NCBI GenBank assembly: GCA_900317745.1
Contig: ONHW01000006.1
Coordinates: 37,043-101,042, forward strand
Source of the DNA: an uncultured Bacteroidales bacterium
Lineage (GTDB): Bacteria > Bacteroidota > Bacteroidia > Bacteroidales > Paludibacteraceae
Direction: 5' to 3'
Length of the DNA stretch: 64,000 nucleotides
The notes under the pieces: model-generated
Seen by the model: only the letters and a program-made list of their open reading frames with translations
What the model was told of the DNA's origin: nothing
The model's database searches: none
Program-made: the position numbers and the translations under genes
Shown: piece by piece, positions 6,327 to 15,421 of the stretch
Position numbering within the stretch: position 1 is the first letter of the stretch
How the letters are laid out: every line of letters starts with the position of its first letter

Positions 6327-8057
6327 ATGAATATGACAATTTCACATTATATAGGTGCTTCTAAGAAACTTTCTAAGAAAGTGATATGGAAAATAGACAG
6401 GGTGTTGTTCTCTGGCTATTTTCAAAATGCTCGTAATAAAGCGTTGGAGCAAAAGAGATTAGAAGAAGAGCGTTTTCGCATTGAGCATCCCGAGGAGTAT
6501 TATGATAAATATTCGGTTGCAGCAAGACATTGTTTCCCTGTTGTTGGCAACCAACTATATTCCGTGCGTGATCTTATTCTCTCGCAATTTGTAAGTGGAG
6601 TTTATAAGGGGTATGATATCACAGTGCGACTTTTAGCCATCGAACAATATTATGGGAAAAACTCAATAGGATACAGTTTATATCGTAAAATGCAATTTCC
6701 AACAGGTTTTGATTGGATTCCGCGATATTCAAAATTAATTGCTTCGTATGAGCAAAATGGCTTTGAAGATGATAATCCGATAGAAGTAGATGATCATCTG
6801 ACGCTGATGGATGGAGCACATCGTTTGGCTTTAGCGTTATATCATAACGATGAAATAGTACCTGCAAGAATTTACAAAAATGACAGAGAGCGGCCGTATG
6901 ATTATAATTGGTTTTGGCAAATGAATTTTTCAGCGGATGAAATTAGTTTGATTCATAACCGCACGGTAGAACTGTTTAATCAATGTAAATACGATTATGT
7001 AGGCGTGATTTGGTCGCCGGCTTATCATTTACGCGATGAAATAATAAATGCTATTAATTCATATCTACATTCTTCATATAATCCTCCGATTCAACAATGT
7101 GATTGTAAAGTTGTAAAATATGAAGATGTGACTCTTGACAAATTAGACTTTTTCGGATTCCTACGGGCTATGTATTACACAGATGTGATGACAGAAGAGG
7201 GGGTGCAGTGGAAACTGAAAAGTATGGTGGATAGCATGCCAGATGGTTGTGAACAGTATCCGGTACGTATATTTTATATTGAAACACTAAATCCGGAGAT
7301 TGATAGAAATGTAAAAAATAACACGGCCAAGTCAATGCTTATAGCTAAAATAAAGAATGTAATCCGTAGCCGCTATAAGAATCGTATCAATAAGTACGAG
7401 TATGACAATATAATGCATATAAGTGATAATTATATCCAAAGCAAGTTCTGTGATTTGGCAGTTAATATAGATAAAGATGTAAGCGACTTATTTGTGCAAT
7501 TGAATAAGCAATATGATTATGTAATAGCAAAAGCGTTTGGTCGTCAAAGCATTGATTTTCCGTATTATTATTATTATTATTATTCAGATGTTGATATAGT
7601 AGTTAGACCTTCTGATGTCCAGAAAGTTAGTGAGACAGCCGAGAAATGGTTAAATGAAAAATATGGAGGAAAATATGAAGAATGGCTTAGGGTTGAACGC
7701 AGACTTGACGACGAAGAACAAGTTGAAATACAAGTATCTTTAAGAGGCTGGAGGTTCTTCTTAGTGCATGTTCAGACGTTGGCTCATTTCTCAATGAATA
7801 ATGGCATTACTGATGAGTTTCTATCACATAGAGAACTCGCAGAAAATAAGCCTATTTATATCTTGCCGCCTATTTATGATATGCTTATTCGTGCAGCAGA
7901 TTTAGTTTTTAAGCCTCATAAGGATTGGCATCGTAGATATATTGCAAAGCATATAGATGAATTTGATGAACAATTGGCAGAAAAATCATTCAGCAACAAT
8001 CCTGATTTTCTGCAAAATGTAAAACAAATAATATCAGAAATACAGAGTTCAAAATGA
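6327..8057 (+). CDS. Putative ParB-like/nucleotidyltransferase-fold two-part protein
   Basis: A 576-residue protein of unknown function in the polysaccharide operon. The N-terminal part contains MDGAHRLALALYHND near residue 160, which resembles the ParB/sulfiredoxin-type DGxHR motif. The C-terminal part, after about residue 385, contains SDVDIVV, the G/S-D-x-D pattern of nucleotidyltransferase-fold proteins. A run of seven Tyr (413-419), encoded by TAT repeats, precedes that motif. The listed frame can begin at TTG 6321, but ATG 6327 is the better start. It follows wzt by 12 bases and overlaps the KdsB-like gene by ATGA. The joint domain arrangement is inference; enzymatic activity is not claimed. 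Confidence 0.55.
   Translation: MNMTISHYIGASKKLSKKVIWKIDRVLFSGYFQNARNKALEQKRLEEERFRIEHPEEYYDKYSVAARHCFPVVGNQLYSVRDLILSQFVSGVYKGYDITVRLLAIEQYYGKNSIGYSLYRKMQFPTGFDWIPRYSKLIASYEQNGFEDDNPIEVDDHLTLMDGAHRLALALYHNDEIVPARIYKNDRERPYDYNWFWQMNFSADEISLIHNRTVELFNQCKYDYVGVIWSPAYHLRDEIINAINSYLHSSYNPPIQQCDCKVVKYEDVTLDKLDFFGFLRAMYYTDVMTEEGVQWKLKSMVDSMPDGCEQYPVRIFYIETLNPEIDRNVKNNTAKSMLIAKIKNVIRSRYKNRINKYEYDNIMHISDNYIQSKFCDLAVNIDKDVSDLFVQLNKQYDYVIAKAFGRQSIDFPYYYYYYYSDVDIVVRPSDVQKVSETAEKWLNEKYGGKYEEWLRVERRLDDEEQVEIQVSLRGWRFFLVHVQTLAHFSMNNGITDEFLSHRELAENKPIYILPPIYDMLIRAADLVFKPHKDWHRRYIAKHIDEFDEQLAEKSFSNNPDFLQNVKQIISEIQSSK
7563..7583 (+). repeat. (TAT)7 microsatellite in coding sequence
   Basis: Seven perfect TAT codons encode Tyr413-Tyr419 of the gene at 6327. 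Changes in copy number would alter the protein length without shifting the frame, directly before the putative SDVDIVV active-site motif. Confidence 0.9.
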
Positions 8058-8791
8058 AAGTAGTAGGAATCATACCAGCGCGTTATGCCTCGACGCGTCT
8101 ACCAGGGAAACCGCTGAAAGATATATTGGGACATCCAATGATATGGTGGGTGTATCAACGTGTGTTGAATGCAAAACGACTTGATGAAGTATATGTGGCT
8201 ACGGATGACGAGCGGATTGCACAAGTCTGTGAAGAAAACCGGATTCCTGTTGTAATGACAGCTAACACTCATCGCACTGCAGCTCATAGGTTGCAAGAAG
8301 TTTCAGAAACGATCCATGCAGATTTCTATGTACAATTAAATGGTGATGAACCTTTGATAAATACTGATGCTATTGATGCCGTAGTTCCTAAGGAAATTCC
8401 GCAAGATATTGCTTTTGGAACGAATATCATCACTGAAATGACAGAACCGGCGCAAGTAATGGATCCGTCAAATATCAAGATGGCCTTTGATGAGAATATG
8501 AATGCACTCTATATGTCACGTACCCCCATACCATTCCCTTTTAAGGCAATTGATTTCAAGTACTACAAGCATGTTGGAATTATTGGATACAACAAAAAAA
8601 TGCTTGATTTGTACAGAGACACTCAACCCGGACGGTTTGAACTGATTGAAGGAATAGATACATTACGTTTTCTTGATTATGGGAAACAACTGAAGTTGAC
8701 ACTTGTCCCGAATTGTCATAGTCTTTCAGTAGATACGGAGCAAGATTTACAAATGGTTATTCAAATGATTAAGAATAATGGCAAAGCTTGA
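8054..8791 (+). CDS. KdsB-like CMP-ulosonate cytidylyltransferase (diverged)
   Basis: A 245-residue CMP-Kdo synthetase homologue. IIPARYASTRLPGKPL binds nucleotide, and NGDEPLI carries the metal-binding Asp/Glu. The first 80 residues align without gaps to the KdsB at 36849, but the substrate-side loop RTGTDR (74-79) is RTAAHR here, and NIQGDEP is QLNGDEP. That suggests a sugar acid other than plain Kdo. It overlaps its upstream neighbour (ATGA) and the downstream aldolase by 14 bases, so the genes are translated together. A GT52-like transferase, a family whose known members use CMP-sugars, is encoded at 11552. Confidence 0.85.
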   Translation: MKVVGIIPARYASTRLPGKPLKDILGHPMIWWVYQRVLNAKRLDEVYVATDDERIAQVCEENRIPVVMTANTHRTAAHRLQEVSETIHADFYVQLNGDEPLINTDAIDAVVPKEIPQDIAFGTNIITEMTEPAQVMDPSNIKMAFDENMNALYMSRTPIPFPFKAIDFKYYKHVGIIGYNKKMLDLYRDTQPGRFELIEGIDTLRFLDYGKQLKLTLVPNCHSLSVDTEQDLQMVIQMIKNNGKA

Positions 8792-10331
8792 TTTGAAATT
8801 ATTAGATTGCACGCTCCGTGACGGCGGATATGTTAATGATTGGAAGTGGGGATTTAACTCTGCCAGGAGTATCATATCATATCTAACGAAAGCACGTGTG
8901 GATATGGTGGAAGTTGGCTTCCTGCGTAATGTAGAAAGCTATAATCCCGATATAACGGTATGCAATCATATTGAGGAGTTAAACAAGTTACTGCCTGAAA
9001 AAACAGGCGAAACCATGTATTCCGCTATGGCAATGCGTAGTAATTATGATATTTCCAAACTCTCACCTTATTGTGGTAAGGGTATTGAGATGATACGTAT
9101 TACAGCGCATGATTATGATATAGCAGAAGGTATGGATTTCGCTCGCCAAGTGAAAGCATTGGGCTATAAACTCAGTATCAACCCTATCAATATTATGGGT
9201 TATTCAGACGAGCGCATACTTTGGATTATTGACCAGGTGAATCAGATTCAGCCTTATCAATTTGCTATAGTTGATACTTTCGGAAGTATGAAACGCCGTG
9301 ATTTGGATCGTATTGTAAGTTTGGTGGATAATAATCTGGATAAGAGCATCCGTGTCGCTCTGCATTTGCATGAGAACATGGCGTTAAGTTGTTGCTTGGC
9401 GCAGAACTTTGTGGACAAGCATCTTAATCGTCCTGTCGCTGTAGATGGCAGTCTGATGGGGATGGGACGCATACCGGGCAATTTACCTATTGAGCTAATC
9501 GCTGATTATCTGAATGATTACACGGATAAAGCATACGATATTGACTATCTAATGGATGCCATTCAAGACCACATCGCTCCAATTAAAGGTCAAGCAGAAT
9601 GGGGATATACTCCGGCTTATTTCTTATCCGCACGTTTTAATCTCCATCGCAACTATGCAGAGCATTATCTGAAGAAAGGCGATTTAACATGCCGAGACAT
9701 AAATCATTTGCTTTCACGTTTTGATAAGAACAAGAAAACAGCCTTTGATGCGGCGTATGCTGATAGTTTGTATGAAGAATATAAGAATAATCGGATAGAT
9801 GATAGTGTAGCAAGAAAGTCGTTGAAGAGAATTCTAAATGGTAAAGATGTATTGATATTAGCGCCTGGGAGAACGGTTTCCACTCATAAAGAGTCAATAT
9901 ATGCTTATGTCGCGAAGAATAAACCGATTGTAATTGCCGTCAATTTTATACCTACTGACATAAATGTTGATTATGTGTTTATCAGTAATGCACGCCGTTA
10001 TCAACAAACTGAAGAGGTGAAATGCAAGCGTATTATCACATCAAATGTGAAAGGCAATGCAGATTTTGTGCTGGACTACAATGGACTTTCAGGTGCATTT
10101 GAACAGGGCTGTAATAGTTATATCATGTTATTAAAACTCCTGTCACAGATGGGCGTTTCCAATATAGTTTCTGCAGGAGCGGATGGCTATAAACCCAACG
10201 AGGAGAATTACGCTAACAACTCCATGCGTAGTGAAACTGATCACGGAGTCCAATTTAATAATTCCGTGAAAGAGGCTATTCGAAACCTGAACGTGAATGT
10301 TACCTTTATAACTCCTTCCGCTTATGAGTAA
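8778..10331 (+). CDS. DRE-TIM (HMGL-like) aldolase with C-terminal DUF115-like domain
   Basis: A 517-residue protein. Residues 1-290 form a DRE-TIM metallolyase: LDCTLRDGGYVNDW supplies the Arg-Asp and metal ligand, LHLHENM the His-x-His pair, and DGSLMGMGRIPGN the conserved glycine loop, as in 4-hydroxy-2-oxovalerate aldolases. These enzymes make or break a C-C bond with pyruvate or an acyl donor. Residues from about 345 (DVLILAPGRTVSTHK) look like a separate Rossmann-type domain found in polysaccharide loci. Its place between a KdsB-like and a KdsC-like gene suggests it builds the ulosonic acid skeleton from pyruvate; that role is inference. Confidence 0.8.
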   Translation: MAKLDLKLLDCTLRDGGYVNDWKWGFNSARSIISYLTKARVDMVEVGFLRNVESYNPDITVCNHIEELNKLLPEKTGETMYSAMAMRSNYDISKLSPYCGKGIEMIRITAHDYDIAEGMDFARQVKALGYKLSINPINIMGYSDERILWIIDQVNQIQPYQFAIVDTFGSMKRRDLDRIVSLVDNNLDKSIRVALHLHENMALSCCLAQNFVDKHLNRPVAVDGSLMGMGRIPGNLPIELIADYLNDYTDKAYDIDYLMDAIQDHIAPIKGQAEWGYTPAYFLSARFNLHRNYAEHYLKKGDLTCRDINHLLSRFDKNKKTAFDAAYADSLYEEYKNNRIDDSVARKSLKRILNGKDVLILAPGRTVSTHKESIYAYVAKNKPIVIAVNFIPTDINVDYVFISNARRYQQTEEVKCKRIITSNVKGNADFVLDYNGLSGAFEQGCNSYIMLLKLLSQMGVSNIVSAGADGYKPNEENYANNSMRSETDHGVQFNNSVKEAIRNLNVNVTFITPSAYE

Positions 10332-10842
10332 ACGCTCAATAGAATATATAGTAATAGACGTGGATGGTACTCTTACAGATGCCGGCATTTATTATGATGA
10401 GCATGGTAATGAGCAAAAGAAGTTCTGCACAAAAGACGCAGCCGGATTCTTTGCCGCGAAGGCAGCAGGAATAAAGACGATTATTCTTACAGGTCGTGAA
10501 TGTGCTGCAACTACTCGTCGCATGCAGGAGCTAAAAGCAGATTATATCTACCAGAATGTAAAAGATAAAGTGTCTTTCCTACGCAAATTTATGACGGAAC
10601 ACCATATTGTGAAAGAGCAATTAGCATATATAGGAGACGATTTGAATGATTTGGCTCCTATGCAGTTGGCTGGATATGTGGCTTGCCCTGCGGATAGTTG
10701 TTCTGAGATTATACAGATTGCTGATTATGTTAGTCCTGTCAATGGTGGACACGGAGTCGTTAGGGATGTGATAGAACAGATGCTACGCGATAGCGATGAG
10801 TGGGATAGCACAGTAAGTAAAGTTTATGGAATAGGAATATAA
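10324..10842 (+). CDS. KdsC-like HAD phosphatase
   Basis: A 172-residue HAD type C0 phosphatase. Motif I is DVDGTLTD (nucleophile and acid Asp), motif II/III region ILTGRE, and motif IV GDDLNDL. The family removes the terminal phosphate from Kdo-8-P or nonulosonate-9-P before CMP activation. It overlaps the aldolase by 8 bases and is followed after 2 bases by the AraD-like gene. The C-terminus extends about 10 residues past the usual GGxGVxR motif. Substrate is unknown, probably the phosphorylated product of the pathway in this operon. Confidence 0.88.
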   Translation: MSKRSIEYIVIDVDGTLTDAGIYYDEHGNEQKKFCTKDAAGFFAAKAAGIKTIILTGRECAATTRRMQELKADYIYQNVKDKVSFLRKFMTEHHIVKEQLAYIGDDLNDLAPMQLAGYVACPADSCSEIIQIADYVSPVNGGHGVVRDVIEQMLRDSDEWDSTVSKVYGIGI

Positions 10843-10844
10843 AT

Positions 10845-11540
10845 ATGTTGGAGAACCTGAAAGAAATAGTATGTGCAGCCAATAAAGAATTAGCCAATAG
10901 AGGTGTCGTTCTTTATACATGGGGCAATGTGAGTGGAATTGATCGCGAAAAAGGCTTGATTGTTATCAAACCCTCCGGAGTTCCTTATGAAGCCATGAAA
11001 CCGGATGATATGGTGGTTGTTACTCTGCAATCAGGTGATGTGGTAGAAGGAAAATATCGTCCGTCGTCAGATACCCCGACTCATTTGGAGATATATCGTG
11101 CCTTTCCTGAGATCGGGGGAATTGTACATACCCATTCGATTCACGCCGTAGCTTTTGCTCAAGCAGGAATGGATATTCCGGCGATAGGAACAACGCACGC
11201 AGATTATTTCTACGGCGATATTCCTTGTACTCGTCCGTTAAACGAAGAAGAAACGTTGGGAGCATACGAAGCTAATACTGGCAAGGTGATAGTGCAGACG
11301 ATGCAAGAACGTAAGATTAATCCGTTAGTTAATCCGGGTGTCTTGGTTTGTAATCATGGTCCATTCACTTTTGGTAAAGATGCTGCAGAAGCAGTACATA
11401 ACGCAGTTGTATTAGAAACAATCGCCGAAATGGATTTAAAAACGATGATGTTAAATCCCAACGCATCCATGCCACAATATATATTGGAGAAACATTATTC
11501 CCGCAAGCACGGAAAGAATGCCTATTACGGACAAAAGTAA
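10845..11540 (+). CDS. araD: L-ribulose-5-phosphate 4-epimerase-like class II aldolase
   Basis: A 231-residue protein matching AraD/UlaF/SgbE over its whole length: [23 protein letters not shown], then the Zn motif [20 protein letters not shown] and the ending [18 protein letters not shown]. The family interconverts L-ribulose-5-phosphate and D-xylulose-5-phosphate. No arabinose catabolic genes are nearby; instead it sits within the KdsB-like/aldolase/KdsC-like run, so it likely supplies a pentulose-phosphate precursor for an unusual sugar. Close relatives with fuculose-phosphate aldolase activity exist, but the C-terminal ending favours the epimerase. Confidence 0.87.
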   Translation: MLENLKEIVCAANKELANRGVVLYTWGNVSGIDREKGLIVIKPSGVPYEAMKPDDMVVVTLQSGDVVEGKYRPSSDTPTHLEIYRAFPEIGGIVHTHSIHAVAFAQAGMDIPAIGTTHADYFYGDIPCTRPLNEEETLGAYEANTGKVIVQTMQERKINPLVNPGVLVCNHGPFTFGKDAAEAVHNAVVLETIAEMDLKTMMLNPNASMPQYILEKHYSRKHGKNAYYGQK

Positions 11541-11551
11541 TGTAATATAAT

Positions 11552-12541
11552 ATGAAGTTTTTAAGAAACATATGTTTAGTTGATACGCCTTATGCTTTAG
11601 CATTATATTTATTGATGATGCCGATGGAAGAGATTGAAAGAACAAAATTTATTACAAGTAGTATTTTAGACCGTCAAATTACAGAAAAACTACCGAATAA
11701 GTGCCTTAATTATTATGGATTTAATATAGGAAATGATTGGAAAAAATTGTTAAAGGTGAGGCTTCTGCGTTTTTACGAATACCCTTCTATCTTTTGGTCG
11801 AAGGTATATGCACAGGATCATTTGCGAATATCCGCACAGGTAATAGGTAAAAAGAACTATACATTAATTGCAGACGGACCTTATTTCTTGTATAACTATT
11901 CTAATTGTCCAAGACCAGCATTTGATATGGTCTCTCCTCGTTCTATTATAGGTAAAATTAAGTATAGTTTAGCATTTGGACGAACAATCTTTAACAAAGA
12001 GTATGGTCAGAATCAGCAATGTGCAAATCGCTGGCTGACAACAGCTATAGATGCTGAGACATATTTTGTGGCCAATAGAAAATATACACTTGTAGATTTA
12101 TCAGCATTGTGGGAAAAAGCATCAAAACTTAAAAAGACATACATACTTACTATTTTTTCATTATCAGAAGAACTTATTGATTATGCAAAGCAGGCGGATG
12201 TAATGATATTAACTCAACCTTTTCGTGAGGATTGCGGTTTGACAGATGAGGAGTATATTGAAATATATAAGCCGTATATTCAAAATTCGAAAAAAGTAGT
12301 GATAAAACCTCACCCCAGAGACAAATTCGATTTTGATAAATATTTTCCTACTATTCCGGTATTAAGAACATATATTCCTATGCAACTTCTTAATTTCATG
12401 GGAGTGATGCCACATATCGCGGTTACTGTTAATTCAACAGCAATATCTTCATTACCTAACAATGTAGAAAAAATAATGATAGGAACGAAAGTTAATAAGA
12501 AGATATTTGATAGATATGGAGATATGTTTAATGACAAATAG
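11552..12541 (+). CDS. Putative GT52-type (sialyltransferase-like) glycosyltransferase
   Basis: A 329-residue protein beginning ICLVDTPYALALY and carrying the C-terminal motif VVIKPHPRDKFDFD followed by VTVNSTAISS, the pattern of CMP-sialic-acid-using transferases of family GT52 and polysialyltransferase-like proteins. Such enzymes transfer an ulosonic acid from its CMP donor. The fit with the cytidylyltransferase at 8054 in the same operon supports this. Composition is strongly AT-rich. Sequence identity to known members appears low by eye, so the family call is moderate. Confidence 0.65.
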   Translation: MKFLRNICLVDTPYALALYLLMMPMEEIERTKFITSSILDRQITEKLPNKCLNYYGFNIGNDWKKLLKVRLLRFYEYPSIFWSKVYAQDHLRISAQVIGKKNYTLIADGPYFLYNYSNCPRPAFDMVSPRSIIGKIKYSLAFGRTIFNKEYGQNQQCANRWLTTAIDAETYFVANRKYTLVDLSALWEKASKLKKTYILTIFSLSEELIDYAKQADVMILTQPFREDCGLTDEEYIEIYKPYIQNSKKVVIKPHPRDKFDFDKYFPTIPVLRTYIPMQLLNFMGVMPHIAVTVNSTAISSLPNNVEKIMIGTKVNKKIFDRYGDMFNDK

Positions 12542-12549
12542 TTAAATAT

Positions 12550-13485
12550 ATGAAGCAAAGAATACTATTGTTAGGCGGATTTGGTTTCTTGGGAACAAAT
12601 ATTCTCAAGTATATTGACAAGCATTTGACGCAACAATATCAAGTTATTGTATTTGATAAGTTTGCTCGGCATTCACATGGAGTTTCTTTTAATTGCGTTT
12701 CAAAAGTATATGCCGGAGATTTTATGAATAGCGAAATGTTGGCTCACATTTTTGAAGAGAATGAAATAGATTTGATTATCCATTCCTTGAGTACTACAGT
12801 TCCCGTAGACTCTTCGAATGCTCGCTATGACATTGAATCGAATCTCCTGCCAACGATAGATATTCTCAATCTCATGGTAAAGCATGGTGTAAAAGATATT
12901 GTATATCTCTCATCCGGTGGAGCTATCTATGGAACACAGGGGCAAGAGAAACACAAAGAAACAGATGATGTCTTCCCCATTAGTAGCTATGGTGTGATTA
13001 AACATACTATTGAGAAATATCTAATGCAATATGCTCAACTGCATGGGGTACGGCCATTGATCTTGCGCCTTAGCAATCCTTATGGTGAATACCATTATAG
13101 TATGAAACAAGGTGTCATCAATGTGGCAATGGCAAAAGCGATTCTTGGTGAAGAGATGCAAATATGGGGAGACGGAAATGGTAGGAAAGATTATATTTAT
13201 GTGGGCGATTTTATCACAATTTTATTCAAGTTACTTTCTTTCGGTATTCACACGCAAGTTATAAACATTGCTTCAAATAACTTACTTTCTGTGAATGAAA
13301 TAGTTCAAGCCGTAAAAGCATTAGAACCAAATTTCAAAGTAGAGTACATTGATGCAGATAAGTATGATGCGAATTGTTTTTCCTTAGATACCCGCAAGCT
13401 GCATTCCTTGATAGGGGAGTATGACTTTACACCGTTGTCTAAAGGGCTTGACTTAACATATATTTGGACGAAAGAAAATTTATAA
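12550..13485 (+). CDS. NAD-dependent epimerase/dehydratase (extended SDR)
   Basis: A 311-residue extended SDR. The NAD motif is GGFGFLGTNI, the catalytic Ser region LSSGGAIYGT, and the Tyr/Lys pair YGVIK. SNPYGEYHYS and DYIYVGDF are typical of UDP-glucose 4-epimerase and dTDP-glucose dehydratase relatives. It acts on a nucleotide sugar in the cytoplasm; substrate cannot be fixed. It lies 8 bases after the GT52-like gene and 2 bases before the GT8 start. Confidence 0.85.
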   Translation: MKQRILLLGGFGFLGTNILKYIDKHLTQQYQVIVFDKFARHSHGVSFNCVSKVYAGDFMNSEMLAHIFEENEIDLIIHSLSTTVPVDSSNARYDIESNLLPTIDILNLMVKHGVKDIVYLSSGGAIYGTQGQEKHKETDDVFPISSYGVIKHTIEKYLMQYAQLHGVRPLILRLSNPYGEYHYSMKQGVINVAMAKAILGEEMQIWGDGNGRKDYIYVGDFITILFKLLSFGIHTQVINIASNNLLSVNEIVQAVKALEPNFKVEYIDADKYDANCFSLDTRKLHSLIGEYDFTPLSKGLDLTYIWTKENL

Positions 13486-13487
13486 AT

Positions 13488-14438
13488 ATGGAGGAAAGAA
13501 TAAACATACTAATCGGTTCTGATATAAATTATGCTCCATACTATGGCGTAATGCTTACATCTCTTTTTATGAATAACAAAGAGAGTCGGTTTGATGTATA
13601 CTTACTTACGGACGATACATGGATTGAAGAAGAAACGAAGAGGTTTAGTCAATTATGTAGCATGTACGATTCAAATTTCTATGTTTTCGTTGTTAATGTA
13701 GATTTAGTTAAAGAATTTCCGCGAGCAGGACATATTACTCTTCCAACGTATTACCGCTTGCAAGCTTGCAATATACTTCCAAGCACTATTCATAAAATAC
13801 TATATCTGGATGGAGATATGATTGTCACGGGAGATATTCGACCTTTATGGAATATTGATATAAGTAACTATGCTTTTGCAGGAGCAGAAGATATGGATAG
13901 TATCAATAAGGAGTGTTTTTTTCGGTTAGGGTATGATGCTCCTTATGGATATTATAATGCGGGGGTTTCATTATATAACTTCGATTATTGGCGCGCAAAT
14001 AATATCTCCGAAAAATTAACGAAACTTATTGTGGAACATCCTGAAAGAATCAAGTGGATGGATCAAGACGCTGTTAATCTGCTACTTCATGATAAGAGAT
14101 ATAAATTGCCTATAAGATATAACTTTCAAGTATATTATTTGAATCCCCAATGGTGGAATGCATATTCAGATGCAGAGCATAAGATGATTAAAGATGAATG
14201 TGATAATGCCGTTATAGTTCATTTCAATGGCGCAATTAAACCATGGAATTTCCTTTACTTAGGATTCCCCTTTGCGGAATTGTGGAAAACATATAATAAT
14301 AAATCTCTCTGGCATATTGATATTAATGTGCCGCGAAACGAATACCTTAAACAGTATATAAAACGTATCCTATGTCCGCAGGTAGCTTATAAAAATAGGG
14401 ATATAAATGTTATTAAAGATTTTCGAAATTATAAATGA
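13488..14438 (+). CDS. Family GT8 glycosyltransferase
   Basis: A 316-residue GT8 enzyme like the LPS glucosyl/galactosyltransferases. The donor-binding region starts INILIGSDINYAPYYGV, the metal DxD is in LYLDGDMIVTGD, and the C-terminal His in VIVHFNGAIKPW is the conserved metal ligand. A start at 13464 would overlap epimerase sequence, and ATG 13488 matches where family similarity begins. It ends overlapping the next gene by ATGA. Likely adds a hexose using a UDP-sugar. Confidence 0.9.
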   Translation: MEERINILIGSDINYAPYYGVMLTSLFMNNKESRFDVYLLTDDTWIEEETKRFSQLCSMYDSNFYVFVVNVDLVKEFPRAGHITLPTYYRLQACNILPSTIHKILYLDGDMIVTGDIRPLWNIDISNYAFAGAEDMDSINKECFFRLGYDAPYGYYNAGVSLYNFDYWRANNISEKLTKLIVEHPERIKWMDQDAVNLLLHDKRYKLPIRYNFQVYYLNPQWWNAYSDAEHKMIKDECDNAVIVHFNGAIKPWNFLYLGFPFAELWKTYNNKSLWHIDINVPRNEYLKQYIKRILCPQVAYKNRDINVIKDFRNYK

Positions 14439-15415
14439 GTCATCATCCCAAAATATCCATCATTATTCCTGTCTATAACGTAGCGGAATATATTGGTAAA
14501 TGTTTGCAATCTGTGATGCGACAGACGTATGCCGGTGAGATGGAATGCATCCTTGTGGATGATTGCGGAACGGATAAGAGTTTAGCCATTGCCGAGGGGC
14601 TGATAGCAGAATACAATGGAGCTGTATCTTTTCGCATTCTTCACCATGAGCACAATCGTGGACTGTCTGCGGCTCGTAATACAGGTACGGATGCCGCCCA
14701 AGGCGATTATATCTACTATTTGGATAGCGATGATTATATTTCTGATGATTGTATAGAGGTGTTGGCAGAACCTTTAAAAAAACGAGAGTATGATATGGTT
14801 ATCGGGGATTATGAAATGTTTGGCAACATGCATAATCCCACATTATTGTTAGAGACTAAAAACGAATTAATCGGAAATAATATAATCTTTGAATCTTATG
14901 CTGATCGGCGATTGTATGTAATGGCATGGAATAAATTATGCAAACTATCGTATTTAAGAGACAATGATATCACTTTCTTAGAGGGGCAACTGCATGAAGA
15001 TGAATTATGGACATATAAAACAATGCTATGTGCGCAGTCTATCGGAATTTGCCATCAAATCGTGTATCTTTATCGCGTGCGGAATAATTCTATTGTAACA
15101 GATTTGACCAACGTAGAAAAAAAACTTACATCCTATTTTAGCACGATTCAATATATTCAAACACATAAGTATGAGATAGAAAACGATTATTATAAATGTC
15201 TTTTGTATTATTGGAATTTATATTTGTCAATAGCATTTGGTAATAATCTTTCTTTCCTTAAAAGTTATTTGCTATTGCGAAAATCATGCCCTTATAATCC
15301 GCTTAAACAATTATTGTTAGGCAAAATAAGCATTAAACAATTCAGCAATATACATTTGGCAATGCCTCCAGTAGCAGCATATTGTTATTTGAGATTTCGA
15401 TATGGTAAAAAATGA
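14435..15415 (+). CDS. Family GT2 glycosyltransferase
   Basis: A 326-residue inverting transferase of GT-A fold. ISIIIPVYNVAEYIGKCL opens the domain, VDDCGTD and YYLDSDDYI carry the nucleotide and metal-binding aspartates. The second half is diverged and holds LHEDELWTYKTMLCA, which fits the catalytic ED motif. It overlaps the GT8 gene by four bases. Acceptor and donor are unknown. Confidence 0.9.
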   Translation: MSHHPKISIIIPVYNVAEYIGKCLQSVMRQTYAGEMECILVDDCGTDKSLAIAEGLIAEYNGAVSFRILHHEHNRGLSAARNTGTDAAQGDYIYYLDSDDYISDDCIEVLAEPLKKREYDMVIGDYEMFGNMHNPTLLLETKNELIGNNIIFESYADRRLYVMAWNKLCKLSYLRDNDITFLEGQLHEDELWTYKTMLCAQSIGICHQIVYLYRVRNNSIVTDLTNVEKKLTSYFSTIQYIQTHKYEIENDYYKCLLYYWNLYLSIAFGNNLSFLKSYLLLRKSCPYNPLKQLLLGKISIKQFSNIHLAMPPVAAYCYLRFRYGKK

Positions 15416-15421
15416 GATGAC

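Noticed and set aside
10324-10842. Annotating the first HAD protein simply as KdsC
   Set aside because: Motifs fit the class, but the neighbouring aldolase and AraD-like genes argue for a different substrate; a specific symbol was withheld.
13464-13487. Earlier start for the GT8 gene
   Set aside because: Would overlap the epimerase end and adds residues not seen in the family; ATG 13488 follows the previous stop.
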